This document shows positions 1 to 8,409 of a DNA stretch of 37,085 nt, piece by piece. Source of the stretch: a virus. The notes below the pieces were generated by a model, which was given only the letters and a program-made list of their open reading frames with translations, made no database searches and was not told the DNA's origin. Both the position numbers and the translations under genes were made by a program. Location of the stretch: positions 1-37,085 of IMG/VR virus record IMGVR_UViG_3300033144_004200. One strand, written 5' to 3'. Numbering within the stretch: the stretch's first letter is position 1; each line of letters begins with the position of its first letter.

Positions 1-741
1 TCCCGATCCGGATATTGACTTCGCCTTCTCAAGGACTGAATCTCCGCCTGACGCCGCCGACCCGACTCCTTCGAGTGCTTGCGTCTTCGTGAGGTTCGCT
101 GTTCCGTCGGCAGCAGCCGCTCCGGAGCCAGTGAGGAGCTGTATCGAGGAGAGGGTGGCGACGCCACCCGACGCCGCCGAGCCTGTTCCGGTGAGCGCCT
201 GCGTCTTCGGAAGGATTGAATCTCCGGCAGACGCGGCCGAACCTATTCCGAAGAGAGGAACGATCGTCGTGACCGTGAGAACAGAGTCGCCGTCTGCGGC
301 GGCGGAGCCGACTCCTTCGAGTGTCTGGATACTTCCGAGGACGGAGTCTCCGGCCGAGCTCGCCGAACCGACACCGAGGAGTCCCTTAAGGACCGACAGG
401 ATGGAGTCGCCGTCTGCGGCGGCACCACCGGCTCCGACGAGAGACTGCTTCGCGGTTAGGACTCCGGTTCCGGCGGATGCGGCGGAGCCGATACCTTCGA
501 GTGCCTGGAACGCCGAGAGGACCGAGTCTCCGTCGGCCGAAGCTCCTCCCGATCCGAGCATCGAAACGATGAACGAGAGGACCGAGTCGCCGGCGGAAGA
601 GGCCGAGCCGATACCGGCAAGCGCCTGCGTCTTCGTGAGGACGGCGTCGCCATCGGCCGAGGCGGAACCTACTCCGGAGAGTGCCTGCGTCTTCGTGAGG
701 TCGGCGTCTCCGTCCGAGGCCGCGGAACCGACACCGAGCAT
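1..741 (-). repeat. Tandem 60-bp coding repeats, left part of array
   Basis: Twelve-plus degenerate 60-bp units, each coding one 20-residue repeat of the fibre protein. One unit near 243-310 is longer (23 residues). The Gly-x-Gly-Ser-Ala core and the Gly-Asp-Ser core are the most conserved parts. The reverse strand is also open in this array, which gives spurious antisense ORFs. Confidence 0.9.
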
Positions 742-1923
742 CTGGACGGCTCCGGTCGACGCGAGGTTCAAGTTGAGGATCAGAAGCTGCGTCGCGTTTA
801 AGCCGTTCGTGATCGAGTTGATCGCTTGCTGGTTCAGTGTCGTAGCGCCAGTGATGTCGTCGACCTGGAACGTCTCTGGGAGGTGGAAATCCTTGTTTAC
901 ATCCCAGCCTTGGTCGTGGGTCGGGACGGAGTCTCCGGTTCGTATCTCCGTCGTCCCGTCCTCAATCCACAGCTTCGTTGACGGTGTCGACGAAGGCTGT
1001 GCTCTCGCCGAGCTATAGATGATGTGGTTGCCGTCCGTCGTCGGCGTGTACGAGATCGAACGCATCGTCGTTTCCGTCGGCGCGCTTATGGCGCCGTTGG
1101 AATAGTCATGCTCGAAGTCTGTGAACAGAGAAGCGTCGATCGCGATCAGGTATGCGCCATCGAACGTCGCGTTCGCGTTGTTCGCCGACTCCTGAACGGT
1201 GATATCAAGATCGGGAGTACCGGACGACGCTTTGTGCCGCCCCATGAACCCAGTCATTCGACGTTCGGCGGGGTCCTCGCCTTCCTCCTCATGGTGGACG
1301 AGAAGGGACTGTGAGGAGGAATCGAGGGCGGCTAAGACCCGATGGGTGAAGGTTCGTCCGGTCGATCCGATTCCGACCCTGATCGACCCGGCAACGACCC
1401 ATTCGTCGGTGCCGAGATCGGCGGCAGGTATCGACGTCTGGACCGTCTCAGTGGTGGTGTACTCGACGCCGGTCGAGGCTTGGATCACTTCGTGGTACTC
1501 GGTGCCTTCCGTTCCGAGAGCATCTAAGTCGATCATCAGCAGCGAGTACTGATCCATGTGTACGTCGGAGATACCGTCAGAGGTCATCTGGAAGTCGAGA
1601 TCGTCCGGCGTCGCCGAGGTCGTGTATGAGCGAACGAACATATACGGCAGCAGGCTCGTGGTCCCGGTCTTCTGCAACTCGTATATCGCTATCGAAGCGG
1701 ACCAGAACGACACGTCGTCGTCCGTGTCGACACTTACGTACACTTTCTGGGTCGTGCTCGACCCACCGAGTAGACAGCGTGCGATGACGAGATACTTCGT
1801 GTTCGCTGTCAGCGACGATCCGGGGATGCGTCCGTTCGTCGTGTCGACGTCCTGCCACCCTGACGGAGTAACACGCGTTTGGACCGTGTTCCCTTCGGCG
1901 TAGAAATGGGCGATTTCAGGCAT
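1..1923 (-). CDS. Repeat fibre protein, N-terminal 641 codons (runs off window)
   Basis: The frame is open from ATG at 1923 to the window edge without a stop. Residues 1-394 are a non-repetitive N-terminal part with no Pfam family I recognise; it is rich in Thr/Ser and looks like beta-structured virion protein. From residue 395 a 20-residue repeat begins, with the pattern LxGxGSAAxxGDxxLxxxQx. Twelve full units and part of a thirteenth are present before the edge. The same repeat resumes at the other end of the window (35597-37085), so the two pieces are parts of one gene. The start has only a weak ribosome binding site and is coupled by TGATG to a 22-codon mini-ORF. Its place directly after the capsid genes suggests a head fibre or an early-assembled appendage. 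A tail fibre is the alternative. Function is inferred from repeats and position. Confidence 0.8.
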   Translation of the reverse strand, partial: MPEIAHFYAEGNTVQTRVTPSGWQDVDTTNGRIPGSSLTANTKYLVIARCLLGGSSTTQKVYVSVDTDDDVSFWSASIAIYELQKTGTTSLLPYMFVRSYTTSATPDDLDFQMTSDGISDVHMDQYSLLMIDLDALGTEGTEYHEVIQASTGVEYTTTETVQTSIPAADLGTDEWVVAGSIRVGIGSTGRTFTHRVLAALDSSSQSLLVHHEEEGEDPAERRMTGFMGRHKASSGTPDLDITVQESANNANATFDGAYLIAIDASLFTDFEHDYSNGAISAPTETTMRSISYTPTTDGNHIIYSSARAQPSSTPSTKLWIEDGTTEIRTGDSVPTHDQGWDVNKDFHLPETFQVDDITGATTLNQQAINSITNGLNATQLLILNLNLASTGAVQMLGVGSAASDGDADLTKTQALSGVGSASADGDAVLTKTQALAGIGSASSAGDSVLSFIVSMLGSGGASADGDSVLSAFQALEGIGSAASAGTGVLTAKQSLVGAGGAAADGDSILSVLKGLLGVGSASSAGDSVLGSIQTLEGVGSAAADGDSVLTVTTIVPLFGIGSAASAGDSILPKTQALTGTGSAASGGVATLSSIQLLTGSGAAAADGTANLTKTQALEGVGSAASGGDSVLEKAKSISGSG

Positions 1924-1991
1924 CAGGAACTCTCGTCCGTCGAAGTGCCGTCGAGGATCGCTTTCGGATAGATGTGCAGGAACCGAGGCAA
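1923..1991 (-). CDS. Candidate 22-codon leader ORF coupled to fibre gene
   Basis: A TTG codon at 1991 lies 6 nt downstream of a clear GAGGAG. The frame codes a 22-residue peptide (starting MPRFLHIYPKAILDG if TTG is read as Met) and stops at TGA 1925-1923, so the stop overlaps the ATG of the fibre gene (TGATG). The fibre ATG itself has no good ribosome binding site, so translational coupling from this short frame is plausible. It lies just after the hairpin at 2012-2046. It may be a true small gene, a leader peptide or chance; I cannot separate these. Confidence 0.4.
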   Translation of the reverse strand: MPRFLHIYPKAILDGTSTDESS

Positions 1992-2011
1992 GGCTTGCTC
2001 CTCAAAGGATT

Positions 2012-2046
2012 AGTGGGGCCGACTCGCGGAACGAGCCGACCCCACT
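2012..2046 (-). terminator. Hairpin terminator after head genes
   Basis: A 15-bp stem with a 5-nt loop, arms 2012-2026 and 2032-2046. The minus-strand RNA pairs along the whole stem, using two G-U wobbles. In the plus-strand RNA the same two positions are C-A mismatches. The stem therefore fits a terminator read in the direction of the late genes. No U-tract follows, as is common for such hairpins in high-GC genomes. It sits 17 nt after the stop of the 145-aa gene and before the fibre gene. Confidence 0.65.
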
Positions 2047-2063
2047 ATCTCCGCTCCGCTGGC

Positions 2064-2501
2064 TTAGTACGAGTCGCCCGGGTCGCCGAGCTTGAGGTCG
2101 AGGTCGCCGATCGCGAACTCTGGTGTGTCGTTCTGCGACACGGCGGCGTTCGGCGTCACCGTACCGACGAAGACGATCGTCGTGCCGTCCAGCTTGTAGA
2201 TGACGAAGCCGGTGACGGTGTCTGAACCGACCTGCGAGCGCTGGGCGAAACCCATCGCGATACCGTTCGACTTGAGCGACGGATCGGCTCCGGTCGCCGC
2301 AGGCCACGTCGTGGCGTTATTCGTGAACGATCCTTGGACGTAGCCGGTCCATGACGCCTTTACCAGGCCGGTGCCTGCGTCGTCGGAAGGCTGTGTCGTT
2401 AGGAGGTCGATCTTGTGTGTCGCTGTCGGAGCGGCGAGCGCCGTACCACCGAAGTAGTGGTCGAGGATCGCTGCCTCTTGTACGTCTGGGAAACCAGCCA
2501 T
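2064..2501 (-). CDS. Virion decoration or fibre-like beta-sandwich protein, 145 aa
   Basis: The pattern (TxPSDDAGTG..., TNNATTWPAATG, KSNGIAMGF, NDTPEFAIGDLDLKLG) matches from memory a small phage family usually annotated 'tail fiber protein', in which a Gly/Asp-rich start is followed by NxxWPAAT, an NG..I.F stretch and a C-terminal GDTPxFxxGxLxIxL. It has no membrane segment and is probably all beta. The start at 2501 has AAGGAG 9 nt upstream. It follows the capsid and two tiny genes and precedes the repeat fibre across a terminator, so it may be a capsid decoration or an adaptor of a head appendage. The tail role implied by the family name is not shown by context. Confidence 0.6.
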   Translation of the reverse strand: MAGFPDVQEAAILDHYFGGTALAAPTATHKIDLLTTQPSDDAGTGLVKASWTGYVQGSFTNNATTWPAATGADPSLKSNGIAMGFAQRSQVGSDTVTGFVIYKLDGTTIVFVGTVTPNAAVSQNDTPEFAIGDLDLKLGDPGDSY

Positions 2502-2507
2502 TGGTGG

Positions 2508-2639
2508 TTACTCCTTCTCGTTAGGTTCGGACTTGACGATGGTCAGCTTGCCGGTAGCGACGATGCGTCTCGGCGCATCTTTGTTCGAGGAGTCCGCCTT
2601 CGGCGTCTTCTCGGCTTTGTTGCTCATGCCCTTACGCAT
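2508..2639 (-). CDS. Small Lys-rich protein, 43 aa
   Basis: ATG at 2639 is preceded by AGGAG with a 7-nt spacer. The product is 43 residues, highly charged, with a Lys/Asp/Ser-rich first half and an RRIVATGKLTIVKSEPNEKE tail. I recognise no domain. It lies between two other small head-module genes, with 6 nt to the next gene. Small charged proteins in this position of HK97-like operons are often virion accessory or assembly factors; here that is only a positional inference. Confidence 0.6.
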   Translation of the reverse strand: MRKGMSNKAEKTPKADSSNKDAPRRIVATGKLTIVKSEPNEKE

Positions 2640-2655
2640 CGCCGCTCCTAGCAAT

Positions 2656-2817
2656 CTATTCGTCGGAGTCGGAAGACGCCTTCGACGCCTTCGCCTTGAA
2701 CTGAGGCTCGACCTTCCAGCCAGCCTTCTTGCGTTCCTTGACTCCGTCGGCATCGAGTCGGATCAGCCGATCTCGGTAACCCTTTCGGGTCAGCCTGTAT
2801 GCCTTAATCGTGGCCAT
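2656..2817 (-). CDS. Small basic protein after capsid, 53 aa
   Basis: ATG at 2817 has GAAGGAG 9 nt upstream. The product is 53 residues, with Arg/Lys-rich first half (IKAYRLTRKGYRDRL), a GWKVEP motif and a Lys/Ser/Asp tail. No family is recognised. It directly follows the major capsid gene. A second small protein with a similar build, a GW-containing centre and a Lys-rich tail, lies before the tail tube gene at 33082-33237. Confidence 0.6.
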   Translation of the reverse strand: MATIKAYRLTRKGYRDRLIRLDADGVKERKKAGWKVEPQFKAKASKASSDSDE

Positions 2818-2845
2818 CGTCCGATTCTCCTTCGCTGGTTTCTCT

Positions 2846-4150
2846 CTAGGTCGTGGCGGTGATGACCGTGATTCCGGCAGGACGGAAGACCGGGAAGCCG
2901 ATCCTCTCTTCTGCGCGGAACGTCAGCACGTTCGACGCGAACGTCGCGGCGTGGCTGTCCGAGACGGCGAGCGTGATGGCGTTCCTGCGAACAACCATCG
3001 CGGCTTCGGGCGCCCAGACTGCGATGCACTCGGCGGTGTTCGCTTCCGCTGGGAAGCCTTCGTTGGAGACGACCTGACGACCCCAGAGGCGAGCCGGAGT
3101 TACCTCACCGGGACGTCCGAGGAGGTACTGGCCGTTGCCGTCCTTCGCGAGGACGAACCGCTCCCATGTCGCTGCTGCCATCCCGATCGTCTGTGCGCTC
3201 AGGAACGCCTCGGAGATCGCTCGGATGCCGCGATACACCGTGTCGACAACCACAGTGGCGTCGGTGACGGCTGCGGCGATCGAGTAGGTGTCCGAGTTCG
3301 TTCCTGCGGCTGTCAACATGCCGGTCAGGTCTGCGCCTGTGCCGCCACCGTTGATCAGCTGCGAGTCCTCGCGGTTCTGGACGAACAGGCGGAGCCGTCC
3401 GTTCACATACGCACGCATGAACGCTTCGTCTTCGAGAAGCTGGTTCGTGACCTGCATCGTGACGGCGATGTTCGCAACCGGCGACGTCGCCTCGGCGAAC
3501 GCGATGACGGCTTCCGGCTTCGCTCCACCCTCGAGGGTTTCCGCTGCGCCTTCGTCCGTGACCGTCTCGTTCATGTACGTGATCGAGAACTGGTTCGTCA
3601 CTCCTTGGAGGAACGTCGGAGCGATGTTATTCGCTTGGAAGAGAACGTCGTTCACGCCAGGCAACCGGATCGACTGCGGTCCGTACTCGACGTCGACTCC
3701 GGCGAGGGCGTCGTCCTCACCGAGAACCTTCGACGCGAACTGCTTACCGAAGAGTGCCGAGATCGGGACTTCGAGGTCGAAGTTCTTGGAGCCGTTCTTG
3801 TACGCTTCGAGTTCGGCGATGAGGCTTCCGGCGGACTTGAATCCGTCGACTTTCTTGCCTTCGCCGTTCCAGTCGGGGGACGCCATCGAACCGGCAGGCG
3901 TGTTCAGCCAGTCGGTGAGCTTGTGCTGTTTCTCTTCGGCTCCGTCGAGCGTCTTGAGTTCGTCGAACCGCTCGCCGAGCTGGTTCAGACTGCGGAAGAT
4001 GTTCGACGCTTCGGTCGCTTCTCCGCCTTCGAGGTCGCCGAGGTTCCGGTCGCCCTTGATTCCTTCGATCCGGTCCGTCGCGGTCTTCATCTCTTCGCGG
4101 ACGCGAACGAGCGACATCGTCTTGACGTCGGCTTCGAGTAGTTCAGCCAT
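2846..4150 (-). CDS. Major capsid protein, HK97 fold
   Basis: 434 residues. Residues 1-110 are charged and helical (MAELLEADVKTMSLVRVREEM...), as expected of a scaffolding delta domain, followed by an HK97-like shell domain. Typical C-terminal features are visible, including a run on MAAATWERFVLAKDGNGQYLLG and a closing RAEERIGFPVFRPAG. The start at 4150 is chosen because GAGGAG precedes it by 6 nt; an upstream in-frame ATG at 4198 lies inside the protease gene and codes an Arg/Ser-rich extension. It overlaps the protease stop by 8 nt. The adjacent protease probably removes the delta domain during maturation; the cleavage point cannot be placed from sequence alone. Confidence 0.93.
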   Translation of the reverse strand: MAELLEADVKTMSLVRVREEMKTATDRIEGIKGDRNLGDLEGGEATEASNIFRSLNQLGERFDELKTLDGAEEKQHKLTDWLNTPAGSMASPDWNGEGKKVDGFKSAGSLIAELEAYKNGSKNFDLEVPISALFGKQFASKVLGEDDALAGVDVEYGPQSIRLPGVNDVLFQANNIAPTFLQGVTNQFSITYMNETVTDEGAAETLEGGAKPEAVIAFAEATSPVANIAVTMQVTNQLLEDEAFMRAYVNGRLRLFVQNREDSQLINGGGTGADLTGMLTAAGTNSDTYSIAAAVTDATVVVDTVYRGIRAISEAFLSAQTIGMAAATWERFVLAKDGNGQYLLGRPGEVTPARLWGRQVVSNEGFPAEANTAECIAVWAPEAAMVVRRNAITLAVSDSHAATFASNVLTFRAEERIGFPVFRPAGITVITATT

Positions 4151-4952
4151 TGGTTGCTCCTCTGAGTCTGTTGAGGTTGGAGACGACGAGCGCCTCATAT
4201 TCTAAGTCGGTGAAGTCGACCGTCTCTGGCATCGTGGGATGGAGGATCGACTTGATCTCGGAGGCCGCTTCGTCGAGGTCGGCGAGGAACGCTTCGAGCT
4301 CACGGCGTTGGCCGTCTCCGAAGTCTCCGTCCGCCTTCTCGTCGCGGCCATGCTTTACAGCCCGCACCCGAGTTATCGCTTCGGCGATCTCGTGTCGGAC
4401 CTGAATAACGTGGTCTGTGAATTTCATTCCGGTGAGCATGGTCTCCACCAGATCGGAGTCTCGCTTCTCGCCCTTGACGGACGACGTTCCGGTTCCGACG
4501 CCTGCGCCTCGAAGCACCGGAGATACCTCGGCGACGTCTGCGCCGGGGGTCCCGTCCGTTAGGGGTTGGAGGAACCGTACTGCGTCGCCGTCGTGGTCGC
4601 CTGCTTTCGATCCGCCTTCGTTCACCATGTAGCCGTAGGACCATTCGATGAGGGCCGGAGGATTCTCGACGTCAAACTTGAGTTTCCGGAACATCTTCTC
4701 GCCGTCCGGATCGTCGAGGTTCAACCTTCCCTTGAAGGTTGCGCCGTCTTCCGTTTCGGAGATGAGTCCCTTACCGATCTGGACTTGGCCCCAATCGTGG
4801 GACTCGACGATCGCTACGTGCTGCTCTCCAAAGAATCCGGGGAGCGTGACGTCGCCGTCGGAGTCCTTAACGCCGAACGTGGCGAACAGCGCCTCGATCT
4901 CGCCCGTCTCCGTGGCAGTTGCTTTAAACGTCTTGGTCAGCATGTCTCGCAT
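4143..4952 (-). CDS. Prohead maturation protease (HK97/S78 type)
   Basis: 269 residues. His52 in IVESHDWGQ and Ser144 in AEVSPV are the expected catalytic residues of the HK97 prohead protease family. The DGDxxxPGFF stretch near residue 32 is also typical. The ATG at 4952 is chosen since GGAGG lies 6 nt upstream; a further in-frame ATG at 4973 would overlap the portal gene by 20 nt. The gene sits between portal and capsid as in HK97. The enzyme acts inside the procapsid, cleaving scaffold domains. Confidence 0.93.
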   Translation of the reverse strand: MRDMLTKTFKATATETGEIEALFATFGVKDSDGDVTLPGFFGEQHVAIVESHDWGQVQIGKGLISETEDGATFKGRLNLDDPDGEKMFRKLKFDVENPPALIEWSYGYMVNEGGSKAGDHDGDAVRFLQPLTDGTPGADVAEVSPVLRGAGVGTGTSSVKGEKRDSDLVETMLTGMKFTDHVIQVRHEIAEAITRVRAVKHGRDEKADGDFGDGQRRELEAFLADLDEAASEIKSILHPTMPETVDFTDLEYEALVVSNLNRLRGATNG

Positions 4953-4953
4953 C

Positions 4954-6315
4954 CTATACCTCCACTGGCTCATTTACACGCACCGGATCGTCGACGGCGA
5001 GAGGAACCTCCTGCGGAACGACGAGTGGCGCTTCTGTTGGGATTCGTAGCTGGTTCGCAGATTCGATCCACGTTCCCGGCTCAGGTTCGGCGGCGAGGCC
5101 GATCGCCTTCCGGCCCTCTTCCTGCGTAGCGATCGTGTTCTGGACGAGGCCGGTCCACCGTTTCGCCTTCTCGTTCTCGTCCTCTTGGAGCGCCCGAACC
5201 TGCGACGTGTCGAACTGGATCGACGCCGTCGTCGAGTCCGAGAAGTCGTCGAGGAGTTGGTTCGTCAGCTGCCTTCCGATCGACACCCACATCGGCGACA
5301 GTTTCGATTCCGTGAAGAACTCTCGGAGTTGTCGCGCGTTCGAGTACGTTCCTCGTTCGAGTCCGGCTCCGAGGCCGGCGAGGATCGCAGGCACGCCGAG
5401 GTCCGCGGCGATCCGTTCCTCCGGTAGGCGACGGAGCGCCGTGAAGTTCATTTGCTCCGGCGACCAGCCGACGACGGTAACGTCCCACGCACCGCCGGAC
5501 ATGACCGTCAGTTTCCCACGGTTCGCTCCGCCGAACTTCTCCGTGAGTACCTTCTCCGTTGCTTCCGCTTCCTTAATCGACGGTCCTTCGTCCGACGCCG
5601 ACTTCGCTGAGAAGACGAGTCCAGGCACCCCGAAGTTCTGTAGGAGAACGGTCGCGAACTTGCCTGCCTCTTCGTCTCCGAGGACTTCTCGAAGCGCCGC
5701 CTTGAGCGGTGCGCGTCCTCGACGGAAGTCGTCAGGATCGAGGCCGAGGCGGAGGTGGACGAGGTCGGCCGGTTGGAAGTGTCGTTCCTCTCCTTCGACG
5801 GTGTAGCGGTAGGCGGCAATGAACGGGTCCGCCTCGAACGTCTCGCCGACTCCGGTCGCTCCTCGGAGGACGGTGTCGATGCCGAGGCCGATCGGTTCAA
5901 CCATGCCGGGGTTCAGCGGCCAGAGTTCCACGACTCGACCGGACGACGATCGGAGCTTCGCGAGGTAGGCGTCTCCGGCTCCTCCGAGCGCATACTGGAT
6001 ATATGAGGCGAGGAGGTCCCAGACCATGAAACGGTTCGGCTGTAGGAGTAGCTGCTCGACCTGCGACCCGTGCTGCGGTACGGACTCGGTTCCTTCCTGC
6101 TGGTACTCGCGAGGCGTCGCCTCGGCGAACGAGTTGGAGAGAACTTCCAGGCAGGCGACGACCGCCGAGTTCCCGGTTCCGTCTCCGACAGCGGCGGTCG
6201 AGATCGAACCGGCTGGCTGCTGCCACCACGTTCCACCGAACGGTTGGAGCGGCTGGAACGACTTGACGCCGGTAGCGATACCGAGCGTCGTCGTAAGTCT
6301 TTCGAGGATTCCCAT
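4954..6315 (-). CDS. Portal protein (HK97 family)
   Basis: 453 residues. The sequence has the family hallmarks: an N-terminal NSAVVACLEVLSNSFAE segment, ALGGAGDAYLAK, WPLNPG, FQPADLVHLR, a GVPGLVFS segment, and a late EERIAADLGVPAILAGL with YSNARQLREFF. The portal forms the dodecameric vertex through which DNA is packaged and to which the connector binds. The start at 6315 has AAGGAG 6 nt upstream. The C-terminal 30 residues are Pro/Val/Glu-rich and probably disordered. Confidence 0.95.
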   Translation of the reverse strand: MGILERLTTTLGIATGVKSFQPLQPFGGTWWQQPAGSISTAAVGDGTGNSAVVACLEVLSNSFAEATPREYQQEGTESVPQHGSQVEQLLLQPNRFMVWDLLASYIQYALGGAGDAYLAKLRSSSGRVVELWPLNPGMVEPIGLGIDTVLRGATGVGETFEADPFIAAYRYTVEGEERHFQPADLVHLRLGLDPDDFRRGRAPLKAALREVLGDEEAGKFATVLLQNFGVPGLVFSAKSASDEGPSIKEAEATEKVLTEKFGGANRGKLTVMSGGAWDVTVVGWSPEQMNFTALRRLPEERIAADLGVPAILAGLGAGLERGTYSNARQLREFFTESKLSPMWVSIGRQLTNQLLDDFSDSTTASIQFDTSQVRALQEDENEKAKRWTGLVQNTIATQEEGRKAIGLAAEPEPGTWIESANQLRIPTEAPLVVPQEVPLAVDDPVRVNEPVEV

Positions 6316-6325
6316 CAGGCTCCTT

Positions 6326-7087
6326 CTACGTCTTCGGCTTACGTCGGCGGCGAGTAATCATTACACAGCGGCAGTTGATCGTCTCGCCGGTGGCTCCTGC
6401 TGGGTCGCGAGGATACCTTAAACTGACGCCTCCGACAATGAATGGGTCGTCGAGGCGTCTCGTCTGGCCCTGCGCGGCTTGGTGAGAGTCGCGGACTCGG
6501 GCGTCTCCTTGCGTCATCCACGACTTCGCGATCTCGACGTTGTCGCGGCGTAGACCGTCCTGTTCGACGACCGCCTGCTCGAAGTCGAACGTCGCTGTCG
6601 AGCGGAGGACGTTATCGAGAGCAATGAGGTTCGACCTCGTCCCGACGAACTCCGTCGCATAGAGACGGCGGAGGTTATCGAGGACCGCCGCTCGATCCGT
6701 GACCGTCGTATCGGCGAGGATTGTCGCAAGCCTCCGCCGAGTCGTCGTCGTGATTCCGGCCGAGGCTTCGTCGAGGAAGCGTGCGATCTCCCGAGCTCGT
6801 GTAGGCGAGTCGATGATCTGTTGGACGAGCGCGACGAGTTCCGACCGTGTCGCCTTCGACTTCTCGTCGTCTAGCGCCTCGAACACTTGACGCCAGATGG
6901 CGAGGAGCGCCGCCTGCCATTCGTCGACGTCTATCTCGGACGCCGGATCGCGGCCTGCGGCGACGGCGTCGACGACTCGGTTGCCTTCCCTCTGGAAGAC
7001 GATCCGGATACGTTTCTCGGCGGCTGCTGCCATCCGAGTCTCGGCGGCGAGGCGACGACGGGCGATCGTCCGTTCTCTCGACGTCAT
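6326..7087 (-). CDS. MuF-like minor head protein
   Basis: 253 residues from the ATG at 7087, which overlaps the large-terminase stop by ATGA. A longer form from 7099 is possible but lies inside the terminase gene. The protein is Arg/Ala-rich and largely helical. It ends with SWMTQGDARVRDSHQAAQ, a GGVSLRYPRDP stretch and GETINCRC, the C-terminal signature of the Mu gpF / SPP1 gp7 family of minor capsid proteins that enter the head with the portal. Its place between terminase and portal is slightly unusual; these genes more often follow the portal. Confidence 0.85.
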   Translation of the reverse strand: MTSRERTIARRRLAAETRMAAAAEKRIRIVFQREGNRVVDAVAAGRDPASEIDVDEWQAALLAIWRQVFEALDDEKSKATRSELVALVQQIIDSPTRAREIARFLDEASAGITTTTRRRLATILADTTVTDRAAVLDNLRRLYATEFVGTRSNLIALDNVLRSTATFDFEQAVVEQDGLRRDNVEIAKSWMTQGDARVRDSHQAAQGQTRRLDDPFIVGGVSLRYPRDPAGATGETINCRCVMITRRRRKPKT

Positions 7088-8409
7088 ACCGCGCCCCATT
7101 CTCGGAGTTTCGTTCCAGCGAGTTCCGAGATCGCCCAGACGAGGGCGTCGAGACGGTTCGGTGACCAGTCCGACTCGTCCGGTTCCCACGTGACCATCTC
7201 CGACTCTAGGGCCGGGAAGACTCCGATGTGGTGGACACGGTGCTGCTCGTAGAGGGCGAAGATCGGTTCCGCTCGTATCCGTTTCCCTCGCGAGGCGTGA
7301 ACCATCTTGTACGAGACGGAAGGATCGACGTTCCGGATTATTGCTTCGACCATGTCGCCCCCATAGTTAGCCTCACCGACGATCCGGTCGCCTCCGATCT
7401 CGTCGAGGAGCGCGACCGCTCGGGCGCCCCAGCCTTCCGGAGACAGTTTCCCCGAGGCGTCTGCGAGGACGGCGTAGTGAGGCATCCTCTTCGCTCCGCA
7501 CTTGCAGTTAGGTATCTCGGCGACGGCGACGATCCCAGCTTCGGTAGCTCCGCCAGGCGGATCGACGGCGACGATCGACCGTCCTCTCCGCTTCCGTTTC
7601 ATCTTCGAGAGGCGGTCCGTCTCGATCGAAGCGAACGTCCAGATCGCGCCTTCGGCTTCCTCGATCAGTTTCCCGAACAGTTCCTGTTCCCCGATCGACG
7701 TTCCTTCGTAGAGATCGAAGAGGCGCTGCTTCTGCTTCTCGTTCAGGTTCGGGTTGTCGAGCGTCGTCGCGGACGTAACGTGGTCCGCCTGCTTCCTCAC
7801 TTCGACGTACACCGGCCGAGCCTTCGGAGTCGTCGTCGCAATGATCCGAGGCGACGGTCCGAGACGGAGGCCGAACATCATGTCCGCCCACGCCTCGGCG
7901 AGGTAGCGCCACGACGCCAGTTCCTCCGCCCAGACGAGGCAGCGGTTACCACCAGCGCGGAGACGGTTGACGTCCTCCTTCGAGTGGGTGCCGAAGAGAC
8001 GGACCTGCGATCCGTTCTCGAACTTGACCATCGAACCTCCGGCCGACGATCGGAACACGGAACCGGGAGCGACCTTCGTCAAAGCCATATCCGACAAGGT
8101 CGCGGACTCGACGGCGTCTCCGATCGTCGGAGCGATAAGCGCCACACGATGCGGCGTCTTCCGAGAGATACACGCCGGACCTTCGACATGCTCCTTGACG
8201 TACTGTGCGGCGGTCGCGGACTTCCCAGCGCCTCGACCCATCTCTAGGAGCCAGAGGAACCAGTCGTCGTCGGGGATGATCTGGTGCGGCAGTGGTTCCC
8301 ACGGAGCCGGACGGTCCTCGTTCTGTAGATCGAGGAGGAGTTCGAGGCGTGCTTCGTCGAGGCCGGCCGGAGGGACGATCTGGATTCTCTCCGGCTGCGG
8401 AGCGGTCAT
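7084..8409 (-). CDS. terL: Large terminase subunit
   Basis: 441 residues. The packaging ATPase has Walker A GRGAGKS at 58-64, Walker B CLVWAEE at 157-163 and the coupling motif ATTTPK at 191-196. The nuclease domain starts with IVAVDPPGG around Asp283, continues with VGEANYGGDMVE and ends in a DALVWA segment. The start at 8409 overlaps the small terminase stop by ATGA; the longer open frame upstream lies within the small terminase gene. With the small subunit and portal it packages DNA. The position of the window ends inside a structural gene fits circularly permuted packaging, but the packaging type cannot be proved here. Confidence 0.95.
   Translation of the reverse strand: MTAPQPERIQIVPPAGLDEARLELLLDLQNEDRPAPWEPLPHQIIPDDDWFLWLLEMGRGAGKSATAAQYVKEHVEGPACISRKTPHRVALIAPTIGDAVESATLSDMALTKVAPGSVFRSSAGGSMVKFENGSQVRLFGTHSKEDVNRLRAGGNRCLVWAEELASWRYLAEAWADMMFGLRLGPSPRIIATTTPKARPVYVEVRKQADHVTSATTLDNPNLNEKQKQRLFDLYEGTSIGEQELFGKLIEEAEGAIWTFASIETDRLSKMKRKRRGRSIVAVDPPGGATEAGIVAVAEIPNCKCGAKRMPHYAVLADASGKLSPEGWGARAVALLDEIGGDRIVGEANYGGDMVEAIIRNVDPSVSYKMVHASRGKRIRAEPIFALYEQHRVHHIGVFPALESEMVTWEPDESDWSPNRLDALVWAISELAGTKLREWGAV

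Noticed and set aside
89-1018. 309-codon plus-strand frame with Ala/Pro/Ser repeats
   Set aside because: It is the antisense of the fibre repeat array. The repeat unit leaves the other strand open, and the frame has no ribosome site and no non-repetitive domain.
2810-4141. 443-codon plus-strand frame opposite the capsid gene
   Set aside because: Antisense of a clear HK97 capsid gene; Arg/Asp/Val-biased translation typical of a shadow in GC-rich DNA with G/C third bases.
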